Positions 43,209-51,406 of a stretch of 64,000 nt of DNA are shown piece after piece; within the stretch, counting starts at the first letter, position 1, and the number at the start of each line of letters is the position of its first letter. The notes under the pieces were generated by a model. That model had not been told where the DNA came from, did no database searches, and saw nothing but the letters and a program-made list of their open reading frames with translations. The position numbers were made by a program, and so were the translations under genes. The DNA is from Flavobacteriales bacterium (GTDB lineage: Bacteria > Bacteroidota > Bacteroidia > Flavobacteriales_F > PHOS-HE28), in the NCBI GenBank assembly GCA_016788205.1, contig JAEUTA010000009.1:62001-126000 (forward strand), read 5' to 3'.

Positions 43209-44801
43209 ATGCGACTATCTGCACTCACCGGTGCGCTGGCTCTCACGCTCTCGCTCTCCGGTCCACTTCACGCCCAGTCCAAGACCGATCGCGCCTCCGT
43301 TGAATGGGGCGCCGAGATGTCCGATAAGAAAGACGGCGTTTTCGGTTCTGTATTCGGGCACACGGACGACGCCGTGTACATGACCGTTTTCATGAAGAAG
43401 GAGCGCTTCGTGCGCAAAATGGATACGGGCCATCGTGTCCAGTACCAGAAGCTGCTTCCCATGGAGATCGGCAAGAACGATCACGTCTTGGAACGGATCG
43501 TCCTTTCAGGCGATAAGATCATCGTGTTCTCCAGCTTTTTCGATAAGAAGGAGAAACAGAACTCCTTGTACGGTCGCACCTTCAATGCGTCGGATATGAG
43601 CCCTGCAGGCGAGATGCAGAAGTTGTCCTCGTTCTCCGTTGAACGGAACAGGAACCAGGGATCGTTCTCGGTGCATGCATCGCCCAACGATGAGGTGTTC
43701 CTGGTGTACCAGAGCCTTCCATATGAGAAAGAAGGTCATGAGCGCTTCGAACTGAAGGTGCTCGACAATGATCTGAAGACAACTTGGGAGCAGCGGGTCG
43801 ACCTGCCGTACAGGGATGACGAGTTCGGCGTACAGTCCTTCAGGGTGGACAATGATGCTTCCGTGATGATGATCGGGAACAAGTACGCCGAGAAGCGCGA
43901 GGCCAAGGCCCTGCGCAAAGATGGTAAGGCGACCTACACGTATCACCTGCTCGTTTACCGCGGAGACGGTGCCGAACCGGACGACCATGCTGTGGAAGTA
44001 CCCGATAAGTTCCTTCAGGATCTTACCATCACTCTGGCCGATGAAGGTGACATCCTTTGCGGAGGGTTCTACGGAGCGAAGGGTTCCTTCACCACCAGCG
44101 GTGCGTTCTTCCTGCGTCTGGACCGCAACTCGAAAGAGATCGTGCATTCCAGCTTCAAGGAATTCGACAAGGACTTCATCACCATGTACATGACCGAGAA
44201 GGAGGAGGCGAAGGCAACGAAGCGGGCCGAAAAGAAAGGTGAGGAGGTGGAGATGTATGACTATGAACTACGGGAGATCGTCGTGCGCAGCGATGGTGGA
44301 GCGATCCTGCTTGGTGAGCAGTACCGCTTCTACACCGTGACCACCTGTAGTTCCACACCGAACGGAGGGCAATCCTGCTCTACCAGTTACCACTATGTGT
44401 ACAACGACATCATCGCCATCAACATCGATCCGCAGGGCAATATCGAATGGGCCGCCAAAGTGCCGAAGCGGCAGCACACGGTCAATGATGGTGGCCGGGC
44501 TTCCTCCTACGCGTTGGTGGTGAAAGGCACCGATATGCACATCCTGTTCAACGACAACGGTAAGAACCTCTTCCTGAAACCGGGTGATAAGGTTGAAGCC
44601 TACAGGCCGGGCAAAGAGGCGCTGATCACCCTTGCCACCATCGATCAGGATGGAAAGGTGACGCGGGAAGCCCTCCTTGCCGTTGAGAAGCGTGAAGCGA
44701 TCACGCTGCCGATGAGCGCTGTGCAGATCGGTGACGATCGTCTCTTCATTTTCGCCGATTGGCGCAAAACGCACCGTTTCGGTACGGTAACGTTCAACTA
44801 G
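43209..44801 (+). CDS. Secreted propeller-like protein of unknown function
   Basis: 530 residues. Signal peptide LSALTGALALTLSLSGPLHAQ. The chain is beta-rich, with repeating hydrophobic strands and D/N-x-D turns (VLSGDKIIVFSSFFDKKEK, NDEVFLVYQSL, DGDTLCG-like turns such as DEGDILCGGFYGAK, GDDRLFIFADW), so a periplasmic or surface beta-propeller is likely. One long charged helix lies near residues 325-355 (EKEEAKATKRAEKKGEEVEM). No named domain recognised. It is followed by a secreted M14 peptidase, but the box and gap suggest separate transcription. Confidence 0.55.
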   Translation: MRLSALTGALALTLSLSGPLHAQSKTDRASVEWGAEMSDKKDGVFGSVFGHTDDAVYMTVFMKKERFVRKMDTGHRVQYQKLLPMEIGKNDHVLERIVLSGDKIIVFSSFFDKKEKQNSLYGRTFNASDMSPAGEMQKLSSFSVERNRNQGSFSVHASPNDEVFLVYQSLPYEKEGHERFELKVLDNDLKTTWEQRVDLPYRDDEFGVQSFRVDNDASVMMIGNKYAEKREAKALRKDGKATYTYHLLVYRGDGAEPDDHAVEVPDKFLQDLTITLADEGDILCGGFYGAKGSFTTSGAFFLRLDRNSKEIVHSSFKEFDKDFITMYMTEKEEAKATKRAEKKGEEVEMYDYELREIVVRSDGGAILLGEQYRFYTVTTCSSTPNGGQSCSTSYHYVYNDIIAINIDPQGNIEWAAKVPKRQHTVNDGGRASSYALVVKGTDMHILFNDNGKNLFLKPGDKVEAYRPGKEALITLATIDQDGKVTREALLAVEKREAITLPMSAVQIGDDRLFIFADWRKTHRFGTVTFN

Positions 44802-44855
44802 ATCCTCTGATCGATCGGAACCGCTCATTCTGGACGACCCGGAGTGGGCGGTTCG

Positions 44856-44863
44856 CAGTTTTG
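44856..44863 (+). promoter_or_regulatory. -7-like box CAGTTTTG
   Basis: Four nt (CACC) before the ATG at 44868; first base departs from the consensus. Supports that ATG over the longer frame from 44844. Confidence 0.35.
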
Positions 44864-44867
44864 CACC

Positions 44868-46589
44868 ATGCGGTATCTGGCTCTGTTATGTCTCCTCTTC
44901 GGATATGGTCCAAGTCTTGCCCAGGGCCCATGGCGTTTCGAAGGCGATACCACACCCACTTGGGAGGATCTCATCGCCCGTTACATGGAGTTCGATCGAA
45001 CAAGGCCGGGTACCACCTTGCTCGAGATCGGTAAGGATGATGACGGGTCGCCGATCCACCTCTTCGTGCTGTCGGACGGCAGTGGTTCAACACCGGATGG
45101 TATCCGCGCGCAGGGTAAGAACATCCTGTGGATCACGAACGGCATCCATCCCGGGGAACCGGATGGCATCGATGCCAGCTTGCTCTTGACGCAGGCATTG
45201 CTGGATAGTGACCAATACATGGGGCTGCTCGCGCACACGGCCGTTTGTATCGTCCCCGTATACAACGTGAGTGGGGCCGAACAACGGAACGGCACAAGCC
45301 GTGTCAATCAGAACGGCCCTCTGGAATATGGTTTTCGGGGGAACGCGCGCAACCTGGACCTCAACCGCGACTTCATCAAGGCCGACTCGCGCAACGCGCA
45401 TGCATTGATCGATGCGCTGAACGTGTGGGACCCGGATGTCTATTTCGAGACCCACGTGAGCAATGGCGCCGACCATCAATACGTGATGGAACTGCTCACC
45501 ACGCATCCCGATAAGCTGGATACGGCGCTGCGTGCCTTCATACACGATCTACTGATCCCGCGCCAGTACGAATGGATGGACCAGCGTGGTCACAGGATGG
45601 GCCCGTACTTCGAGACGCTGCGCCAGGTACCGGAACAGGGCTTGGTAGGTTTCATGGACGGGCCGCGTTACAGCACGGGTTACAACGCGTTGCGGCAACG
45701 GATCGGCATCCTGAGCGAAACCCATATGCTCAAACCCTATTCGCAGCGGGTGAATGCCACGTTCCAATTGATGCTGGGGACGCTGGCCTGCATGAACGAG
45801 CATCCGGCCGAACTGAAAGTAGCACGACTTCAGGCCCGTGCTAGCGCAGAGGAATACCTTCACTACGCAACGAACTGGAGCATCGACACCAGCTCCGTGG
45901 ACAGCACCCCTTGGTGCGGCTATGCCGTTGATCCGATCGTGAGCGCGGTAAGTGGTATCCGCCGTTACCACTATGATAGGACCCGACCCACGCAGGCGCG
46001 CGTCCCGTGGATGAACAGTGGCAAAGCGGGACTTCATATCGAGCGTCCGGTGGGCTATCTGATCCCACAGGCCTGGCACGAGGTGATCGACCGGCTACGG
46101 TTGGACCGCGTTCCGATGAGGGGCGTGGCCACGGACACGGTGTTCGTGGTGGAGGTCCAACGCATCGTGGAATGGGATGATCGCAAGCAACCCTACGAGG
46201 GCCACTATCTCCACAGTAACATCGTGGTGGTCTCCGAAGCGGATACGGTGACCTGTAGAGCAGGGGATGTGTTCGTGCCCATGGGACATGCCACGGATGC
46301 GCTGGTGATGGAGATCCTGGAGCCTCGTTGCGCGGACAGCTTCTTCGCGTGGGGCTTCTTCGATAGCATCTTGCAGCAAAAAGAGTGGTTCAGCGACTAT
46401 GTGTTCGAAGAGATCGCGGCCAGCATGCTGGAGACCGATCCAGGGTTGCAGGCCGAACTCGACGCCGAGCGCCTGCGAGATGCGGGATTCGCAGCGGACG
46501 CTTGGGCTCAACTCTACTTCGTGTACAAGCGTTCAGCATACTTCGAGCCCAGCTTCCGCAGGTATCCCGTGCTGCGCGTTACGCAATAG
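44868..46589 (+). CDS. Secreted M14-family carboxypeptidase
   Basis: 573 residues. Signal peptide (MRYLALLCLLFGYGPSLAQ). Zinc ligands His94 and Glu97 (GIHPGEPDG) and His196 (FETHVSNGADHQ); the substrate-binding Asn166-Arg167 lie in LDLNRDF. The M14 fold spans about residues 40-330; a C-terminal region of about 240 residues follows (EWDDRKQPYEGHYLHSN), function unknown. Expected to be secreted to the periplasm or outside and to trim C-terminal residues or remodel peptidoglycan-like peptides. ATG 44868 chosen for the signal peptide and the -7 box. Confidence 0.85.
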   Translation: MRYLALLCLLFGYGPSLAQGPWRFEGDTTPTWEDLIARYMEFDRTRPGTTLLEIGKDDDGSPIHLFVLSDGSGSTPDGIRAQGKNILWITNGIHPGEPDGIDASLLLTQALLDSDQYMGLLAHTAVCIVPVYNVSGAEQRNGTSRVNQNGPLEYGFRGNARNLDLNRDFIKADSRNAHALIDALNVWDPDVYFETHVSNGADHQYVMELLTTHPDKLDTALRAFIHDLLIPRQYEWMDQRGHRMGPYFETLRQVPEQGLVGFMDGPRYSTGYNALRQRIGILSETHMLKPYSQRVNATFQLMLGTLACMNEHPAELKVARLQARASAEEYLHYATNWSIDTSSVDSTPWCGYAVDPIVSAVSGIRRYHYDRTRPTQARVPWMNSGKAGLHIERPVGYLIPQAWHEVIDRLRLDRVPMRGVATDTVFVVEVQRIVEWDDRKQPYEGHYLHSNIVVVSEADTVTCRAGDVFVPMGHATDALVMEILEPRCADSFFAWGFFDSILQQKEWFSDYVFEEIAASMLETDPGLQAELDAERLRDAGFAADAWAQLYFVYKRSAYFEPSFRRYPVLRVTQ

Positions 46590-46590
46590 T

Positions 46591-48453
46591 TCAGTTCTTC
46601 CCCAGGGCTTCACGCATCTCCTCGCTGTTCCAGGCGTGGTCGCCGTGCGCGGGGTCGTGACCTTGATCGCGTTGTAGGAGCGCTTCCTGCTCCTCGATCT
46701 TCTCGCGCACACTGGTGATGTAATCGCCGGTATCGCGTCGTTTGGAAGCGAGATCCTTCAGTGCCGCTTGATCGTATTTGATGAAGTTCTGACCCGCTCG
46801 GTAGGCCGAATAATGCCGCTGACCGAGTTCCTTGAGCACATCAACGCCCATGCGCACGGCGGTGTCCAGCGTCTCGCGATAGATGTGAAGAACGCCTTGA
46901 TCCATGAGTTCGTAAGCGTCCATGCGGTTGCGACTGCGTACGAGCAACTTCAGGTCGGGGAAGTGTTTGTGCACGGTGTCCACCAATTCCGGTGCGGCCT
47001 CAGGAGTGATGGCGCAGACCAGTACTTCAGCATCCCGCGCACCGGCGGCTTCCAACAGGTCGGCGCGGGTGGCATCGCCATAGAAGACCTGAAAGCCCAT
47101 TTTCCGCAACACATCCACCTGGTCCGAGTCGTTGTCGAGGATTGTGGCCTGCACACCATTGGCACGAAGCAACCGGCCAAGGGTGCTTCCGAAATGACCG
47201 AACCCGGCGATGATCACACGGTTGCGACCATGGATAGCATCGGGTTCGCGCTGTTCGATGGCCTGTTCGCTGTACTTCCAACCGATGAACCGTTCGGTAA
47301 GGAGCATCAGGATGGGGGTGAGGGTCATGCTCATCGCGGTCACGGCCATCAACGTATCGGTCCACAGCGTATCCAGGATGCGCAGTTGGGCGATGAACGA
47401 GAGCAGTACGAAGGCGAACTCACCCACCTGACCCAGCCCTACGCTGAAGATCATGTTCTGATCCGGTCCCAAACGAGCGGTCCTCCCGATGACCGACAGC
47501 AGCAGGATCTTGGCCGCCATCACACCCAGTGTCACACTGATGAGCATGCCGGGCCGCGCCATGACAAGGTCGAAGTTGATGGACGCACCTACCGCCATGA
47601 AGAAGAGTCCGAGCAGCAAGCCCTTGAAGGGGTCCAGGTCGCTCTCCAATTCATGGCGGTACTCGCTGTTGGCGAGCACCACACCGGCAAGGAAGGTCCC
47701 CAGTGCCGGGCTTAGGCCCACCAGTTCCATCAAGGCCGCCACAGCCACCACCACGAGCAGTGAACTGGCCGTGAAAAGTTCGCGCAGCCGCGTGCGTGCT
47801 ACGAGTCGCAGCAAGGGCACCACGACATACCGGCCAACGATGATGACGCCTGCCACAGCGGCCAGGACCAATAGCGTTCGTTGCCAGCCCGAAAGTGCAT
47901 CGATGCCTTCAGCACCAACGGGTGTATGCGCAGGACCTATCGCCAGCAAAGGCAAGAGCGCCAGTATGGGTATCACGGCGATGTCCTGGAACAGGAGCAC
48001 GGCGAACGAGCTCTGTCCTGCATCGGTCTGCATTTGGCCCTTTTCCTTCAAGGATTGTAGTGCAATGGCCGTGGAGCTCATCGAAAGCGCCAAGCCTGCC
48101 GCCAGACCGGCCTGCCAGTTGTAGAAGCCTACGAGCAACGAGAGCGCGGAGAGCAGCACGGCGGTCAACGCCACTTGTGCCAGCCCCAACCCCATGATCT
48201 GTTTCCGGAGGCGCCAAAGAAGCTCGGGTTCAAGTTCCAAACCCACCAGGAACAGCATGATCACCACACCGAACTCCGCGAAGTGCATGATGTCCTTGCC
48301 CTCTGCACCGATGAATCCCATTGCGAACGGCCCGATGACCATGCCCGCGATCAAGTAGCCCAGCACAGAGCCAAGTCCGAGGCGTTTTGCGATCGGTACG
48401 CAGAGCACTGCGGCACCCAGGTAGATCACAGCATCGGAAAGGAAACTGCTCAT
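46591..48453 (-). CDS. KefC-type CPA2 cation/proton antiporter
   Basis: 620 residues. About twelve membrane helices in the first 390 residues, opening with VIYLGAAVLCVPIAKRLGLG, then the TMs with DIAVIPILALLPLLAI and the conserved charged site region (SSTAIALQSLKEKG). The RCK_N/TrkA-like domain (RVIIAGFGHFGSTLGRLLRANG) with the GxGxxG nucleotide-binding motif is C-terminal. Known: Kef systems efflux K+ in exchange for H+, gated by glutathione adducts in E. coli and helped by KefF. The KefF-like gene directly upstream overlaps by 4 nt. Inner membrane. Bacteroidota glutathione use is uncertain, so ligand is open. Confidence 0.85.
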   Translation of the reverse strand: MSSFLSDAVIYLGAAVLCVPIAKRLGLGSVLGYLIAGMVIGPFAMGFIGAEGKDIMHFAEFGVVIMLFLVGLELEPELLWRLRKQIMGLGLAQVALTAVLLSALSLLVGFYNWQAGLAAGLALSMSSTAIALQSLKEKGQMQTDAGQSSFAVLLFQDIAVIPILALLPLLAIGPAHTPVGAEGIDALSGWQRTLLVLAAVAGVIIVGRYVVVPLLRLVARTRLRELFTASSLLVVVAVAALMELVGLSPALGTFLAGVVLANSEYRHELESDLDPFKGLLLGLFFMAVGASINFDLVMARPGMLISVTLGVMAAKILLLSVIGRTARLGPDQNMIFSVGLGQVGEFAFVLLSFIAQLRILDTLWTDTLMAVTAMSMTLTPILMLLTERFIGWKYSEQAIEQREPDAIHGRNRVIIAGFGHFGSTLGRLLRANGVQATILDNDSDQVDVLRKMGFQVFYGDATRADLLEAAGARDAEVLVCAITPEAAPELVDTVHKHFPDLKLLVRSRNRMDAYELMDQGVLHIYRETLDTAVRMGVDVLKELGQRHYSAYRAGQNFIKYDQAALKDLASKRRDTGDYITSVREKIEEQEALLQRDQGHDPAHGDHAWNSEEMREALGKN

Positions 48454-49049
48454 GGGCGATCCAGTGGCATCAATTCGTTCAACGTGGCCATACCTTCCAC
48501 ATGCTTGTGGCTGGCCCGCCCTTCTGCAAAGGCCACGAGCAGGTCGGCGTAACGCGCTGCATACCGTTCCAGTTCAGCATCGCCCAGCAGGTTGGTGCCG
48601 TGCACTACGAACGGAGGTATCCAGTGCATGTGACATAAGGTGACGGTGCGCTGCATCGGGCGAAGGAACTCTTCCATGGTCCATCCGTGGAAACCATCCG
48701 CCGCGTAGGCCTGTGACGGCCCACCCGTAGTCAGCACCTGGAACACCGTTTTGCCGGTAAGCGCCTTTCCGCCGGGGCCATAAGCCCAGCCAAAGGCCAG
48801 CACCAGATCTATCCACTGCTTCAGCAAGGGCGGCGCGCTATACCAGTAGAAAGGGTGGTGCCACACGATCACATCATGCTGGTTCAGTAGGTTCTGTTCA
48901 CGCCGGATATCCACATTGAAGTCTGGATAGGATTCGTACAGATCGCGGAACGTGATGTCCTTGTGTTTGGGGAAACGGCGCAACAAGGCTTGGTTGGTGC
49001 GGCTCTTTTCCAACCGGGGGTGCGCGAAGAGAACGAGGACACGGGGCAT
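48450..49049 (-). CDS. KefF-like NAD(P)H oxidoreductase
   Basis: 199 residues. Flavodoxin-like quinone-reductase fold: VLVLFAHPRLEKSRTNQALL at the start, WHHPFYWYSAPPLLKQWIDL and VLTTGGPSQAYAADG, all typical of the KefF/NQO family that binds FMN and reduces quinones with NAD(P)H. Overlaps the antiporter by 4 nt, as kefF-kefC do in E. coli, so it should be its soluble partner. ATG 49049 was chosen because a -7 box lies 3 nt before it; the very long frame to 49859 is a shadow of the neighbouring gene on the other strand. Confidence 0.85.
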   Translation of the reverse strand: MPRVLVLFAHPRLEKSRTNQALLRRFPKHKDITFRDLYESYPDFNVDIRREQNLLNQHDVIVWHHPFYWYSAPPLLKQWIDLVLAFGWAYGPGGKALTGKTVFQVLTTGGPSQAYAADGFHGWTMEEFLRPMQRTVTLCHMHWIPPFVVHGTNLLGDAELERYAARYADLLVAFAEGRASHKHVEGMATLNELMPLDRP

Positions 49050-49052
49050 GGC

Positions 49053-49060
49053 GAAATGTA
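49053..49060 (-). promoter_or_regulatory. -7-like box TACATTTC of kefFC
   Basis: Three nt before the ATG at 49049 on the minus strand. It faces the box at 49101-49108, so a single 63-bp intergenic region holds both promoters. Confidence 0.4.
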
Positions 49061-49100
49061 CGAGCCGAAAAGGGCTGCGGTATCCATTCGTCGCCATCAG

Positions 49101-49108
49101 TATGTTCG
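49101..49108 (+). promoter_or_regulatory. -7 box TATGTTCG
   Basis: Four nt before the ATG at 49113. A TAnnTTCG variant sitting directly on the start codon. Confidence 0.45.
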
Positions 49109-49112
49109 CGAC

Positions 49113-49652
49113 ATGGAACTCTACGACATCAGTATCGGAGCGCGTGTGAAACATCCGACCATGGGGGTTGGTGTGGTCTATGAAATGGACGCGCGCACCG
49201 TTCACATCTTCTTCCGGGAACACGGTGAACAGCCCATCAGCCGCAGTTTCGCGGATCTGGTGACCATCGCCCCAGGCGTGGAGATCGGGCAGGAACCGCT
49301 GGATCTGGACCATGTGCGGGATGCCATCCGGGAGGTGCTTGAGGAGATGCAAGCCCCACAGCGCCCGGTGAACATGGCTCCGCGTTACGACGGCGGCATT
49401 CTGGAGATCAAACCCCGCGATACCGCCCTGAAAAGCAAGGAAATACCCGTGGAGGAGTTCTTCCACAAGATCGTGATGATCCGTGACCGCTTCCGTGTAC
49501 TGGAACAGAAGATCAACGCCAACGATAAGCTGAGCGATCAGGACAAAGTGGAGTTGCAGCAGTACATCACCCGGTGCTACGGCTCGCTCACCACGTTCAA
49601 TATCCTTTTCGAGGATAAAGAAGATCATTTTGTGGGGCAAAAGGGGGACTAG
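49113..49652 (+). CDS. Hypothetical protein with SH3/KOW-like start
   Basis: 179 residues, soluble. The first ~40 residues (GARVKHPTMGVGVVYEMDARTVHIFF, in parts) resemble the small beta-barrel C-terminal of UvrD/PcrA or a KOW/Tudor module, a typical nucleic-acid or polymerase contact. The rest is helical and charged (DVVAIREVLEEMQ-like, then FFHKIVMIRDRFRVLEQKIN), probably a coil at 130-150. No family name. Could bind RNA polymerase or DNA repair machinery; inference. Divergent from the kefFC pair. Confidence 0.6.
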   Translation: MELYDISIGARVKHPTMGVGVVYEMDARTVHIFFREHGEQPISRSFADLVTIAPGVEIGQEPLDLDHVRDAIREVLEEMQAPQRPVNMAPRYDGGILEIKPRDTALKSKEIPVEEFFHKIVMIRDRFRVLEQKINANDKLSDQDKVELQQYITRCYGSLTTFNILFEDKEDHFVGQKGD

Positions 49653-50364
49653 GTACATTCCGTTGCTGCGGGCGGCACTTTTGTACGCACTGACCGGTTG
49701 TTCCTCTACGCCCCATCGCTCCGCAGAAGGAATTGAGCGGCACCCGACCGAGATCATGGGCCATCGGTTCAAGATCACCGCCTTACTTACCGGTGGTGGG
49801 CCGCCGGATACGCTCGTTGAACACCTTGCTTCCCGGCGGGGCCATGTTGAACTTGCCAAGTACGTCGCGGATCTGTGCTATGACAGCTTGGTCAGTAGAG
49901 CATATCGCTTGGACCCTGAGATCTTCGTGAGTTGCACGGGCGATGGTGTGGACACGCTTTTCATCCGGACGGGAGGTGGCACATTCGGCTTGGCGCTTCT
50001 GATGAACGAAGGCGATCTGGATGGTGATGGCCGAGACGAGATCGGTTACGTCCTGGACCATGCTGATTGGTCCAACACGAACACATACATCGTTATGTCG
50101 TTCGATGGGTATGAATGGACCGAACTGTTCCGGTTCGCCATCTGGGACTGGCAATTGTCGGAGCTTCCCGGTGCGGACCGCGAGTTCGGTTTGATCGGGC
50201 AGACCGATCGGGTGATCTATGCGGCTGCTGTAGACTCTGTGGCCGTTGTGGATCTAGTACTTCCCGTGAAGCCAGGGGTTGTGAACGTTGTCGGGAATAT
50301 CGGCGACGCGACACTGGACACTTTAAGGGTGACCTTTACCCGGTCACTTGAGCTGAAGAGGTAA
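49630..50364 (+). CDS. Putative lipoprotein with Ca-binding-like loop
   Basis: 244 residues from a TTG at 49630, which overlaps the previous gene by 23 nt. A TTG at 49663 would give a clean lipoprotein start (LLRAALLYALTGCSST), and I cannot choose between the two. The middle part has an FG-GAP-like calcium loop DLDGDGRDEIG. The rest is beta-rich. Probably outer-membrane anchored. Function unknown. The downstream gap 50365-50501 has a possible -7 box (TACATTCG, 50423-50430) and two small hairpins. Confidence 0.55.
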   Translation: MWGKRGTRYIPLLRAALLYALTGCSSTPHRSAEGIERHPTEIMGHRFKITALLTGGGPPDTLVEHLASRRGHVELAKYVADLCYDSLVSRAYRLDPEIFVSCTGDGVDTLFIRTGGGTFGLALLMNEGDLDGDGRDEIGYVLDHADWSNTNTYIVMSFDGYEWTELFRFAIWDWQLSELPGADREFGLIGQTDRVIYAAAVDSVAVVDLVLPVKPGVVNVVGNIGDATLDTLRVTFTRSLELKR

Positions 50365-50501
50365 GGGACGAGTTGCCCCCACGAGTTTTCCACCGTTCCT
50401 TGCATCCGCCTTTTCGCGTGGGTACATTCGTACCGTCAGCGTTCTTTTCCATCTACCTGTAGAAGCATCCACCCGACCGGTCCGTACTGGTCGTTACCGT
50501 G

Positions 50502-50697
50502 AAGCCCACACAGGCCAGTGTTCATCGGAACCAACAATTTCCATCAGGGATCGCACCCTCGGTGGTGTACGGCGGGCCTCAGGCACCTTCGGGTGTCTTC
50601 CTTCGGGAACAAGAGGATTACGGAAGCCATCATCGCGATTCCGCCCATGTGATCTTCATGGGTTCTATGAACCGGCCCTGTGTGGGCTTTTCTTTTT
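50502..50697 (+). ncRNA. Structured RNA candidate, 6S RNA-like
   Basis: Long, mostly self-complementary region. The 5' arm AAGCCCACACAGG (from 50502) pairs with CCTGTGTGGGCTT (to 50689), continuing through GTTCAT/ATGAAC and GGAACC/GGTTC. Inside are an asymmetric bubble (about 14 nt on the 5' side, 50533-50546, and 17 on the 3' side), an 8-bp stem GGGATCGC/GCGATTCC, a 7-bp GGTGGTG/CATCATC stem and two small UUCG hairpins (AGGCACC/GGTGTCT and TTCC/GGAA). A T-rich tract (50688-50697) forms the terminator on the plus strand. Length and layout resemble 6S RNA, which binds the sigma-70 holoenzyme. No coding sequence is supported here; it lies upstream of queE and might also be its leader. Confidence 0.5.
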
Positions 50698-50759
50698 CCA
50701 AGGGAAGCCCGCACGCGCCGCTCGCTAGTGAACACTCGCCATTTGCCGTTCTTTGTGCC

Positions 50760-51362
50760 ATGTCCGCGCAATTGCCCGTCATGGAAGCCTTCTATACCCT
50801 GCAAGGGGAAGGGCTCTTTGCCGGCCAGGCCGCTTATTTCGTCCGGTTGGGCGGTTGCGATGTGGGCTGCACTTGGTGCGATGTGAAAGAGAGTTGGGAT
50901 GCCGAGGCTCATCCGAAGCTGGGCGTGGACGAGATCGTGGCGGAAGCGGCCAAGTACCCGGCCCGCATCGCGGTGGTAACCGGCGGCGAACCGTGCATGC
51001 ACCAACTGGGCCCGCTGACGATGGCGTTGCGCGAAGCCGGTTTCCGCACGCACATAGAGACCAGCGGCACCCATCCCCTGAGCGGAGAATGGCATCATAT
51101 CTGCTTCAGTCCGAAGAAGTTCAAAGCGCCATTACCCAGCATCTACCCGGTCGCCGATGAACTGAAGGTGATTGTCTTCAACAAGCATGACCTGCAATGG
51201 GCGCAAGAGCACACGGCCGGGCTTCGTTCCGATTGTGCGCTATTGCTGCAGCCCGAATGGTCGAAACGAGAGGCCATCATGCCCCTGATCGTTGATTTCG
51301 TGAAGGAGAATCCCGAATGGCGCACCTCATTGCAAACCCACAAGTACCTGAACATCCCATGA
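50760..51362 (+). CDS. queE: 7-carboxy-7-deazaguanine synthase
   Basis: 200 residues. CX3CX2C at C33, C37 and C40 (GGCDVGCTWCDVKESW) ligates the 4Fe-4S cluster of the radical SAM fold, and GEGLFAGQAAYFVRL before it is typical of QueE; GGEP follows. It converts 6-carboxy-tetrahydropterin to CDG in the queuosine (7-deazaguanine) pathway. ATG 50760 begins the conserved sequence; the open frame upstream overlaps the structured RNA. The stop overlaps the ATG at 51359 by 4 nt, so downstream translation may be coupled. Confidence 0.92.
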   Translation: MSAQLPVMEAFYTLQGEGLFAGQAAYFVRLGGCDVGCTWCDVKESWDAEAHPKLGVDEIVAEAAKYPARIAVVTGGEPCMHQLGPLTMALREAGFRTHIETSGTHPLSGEWHHICFSPKKFKAPLPSIYPVADELKVIVFNKHDLQWAQEHTAGLRSDCALLLQPEWSKREAIMPLIVDFVKENPEWRTSLQTHKYLNIP

Positions 51363-51406
51363 AGAAGTGGCGAGTTGCGAGAGCCTTTGCACGGCCCCAA
51401 CGCACC

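Noticed and set aside
48963..49112. Longer start for the gene at 49113
   Set aside because: Would run through the kefF coding sequence and the divergent promoters.
50499..50759. Upstream extension of queE
   Set aside because: Overlaps the structured RNA and adds residues absent from known QueE proteins.
50365..50759. PreQ1 riboswitch before queE
   Set aside because: No preQ1-I or II consensus core was seen; the fold is much larger than these riboswitches.
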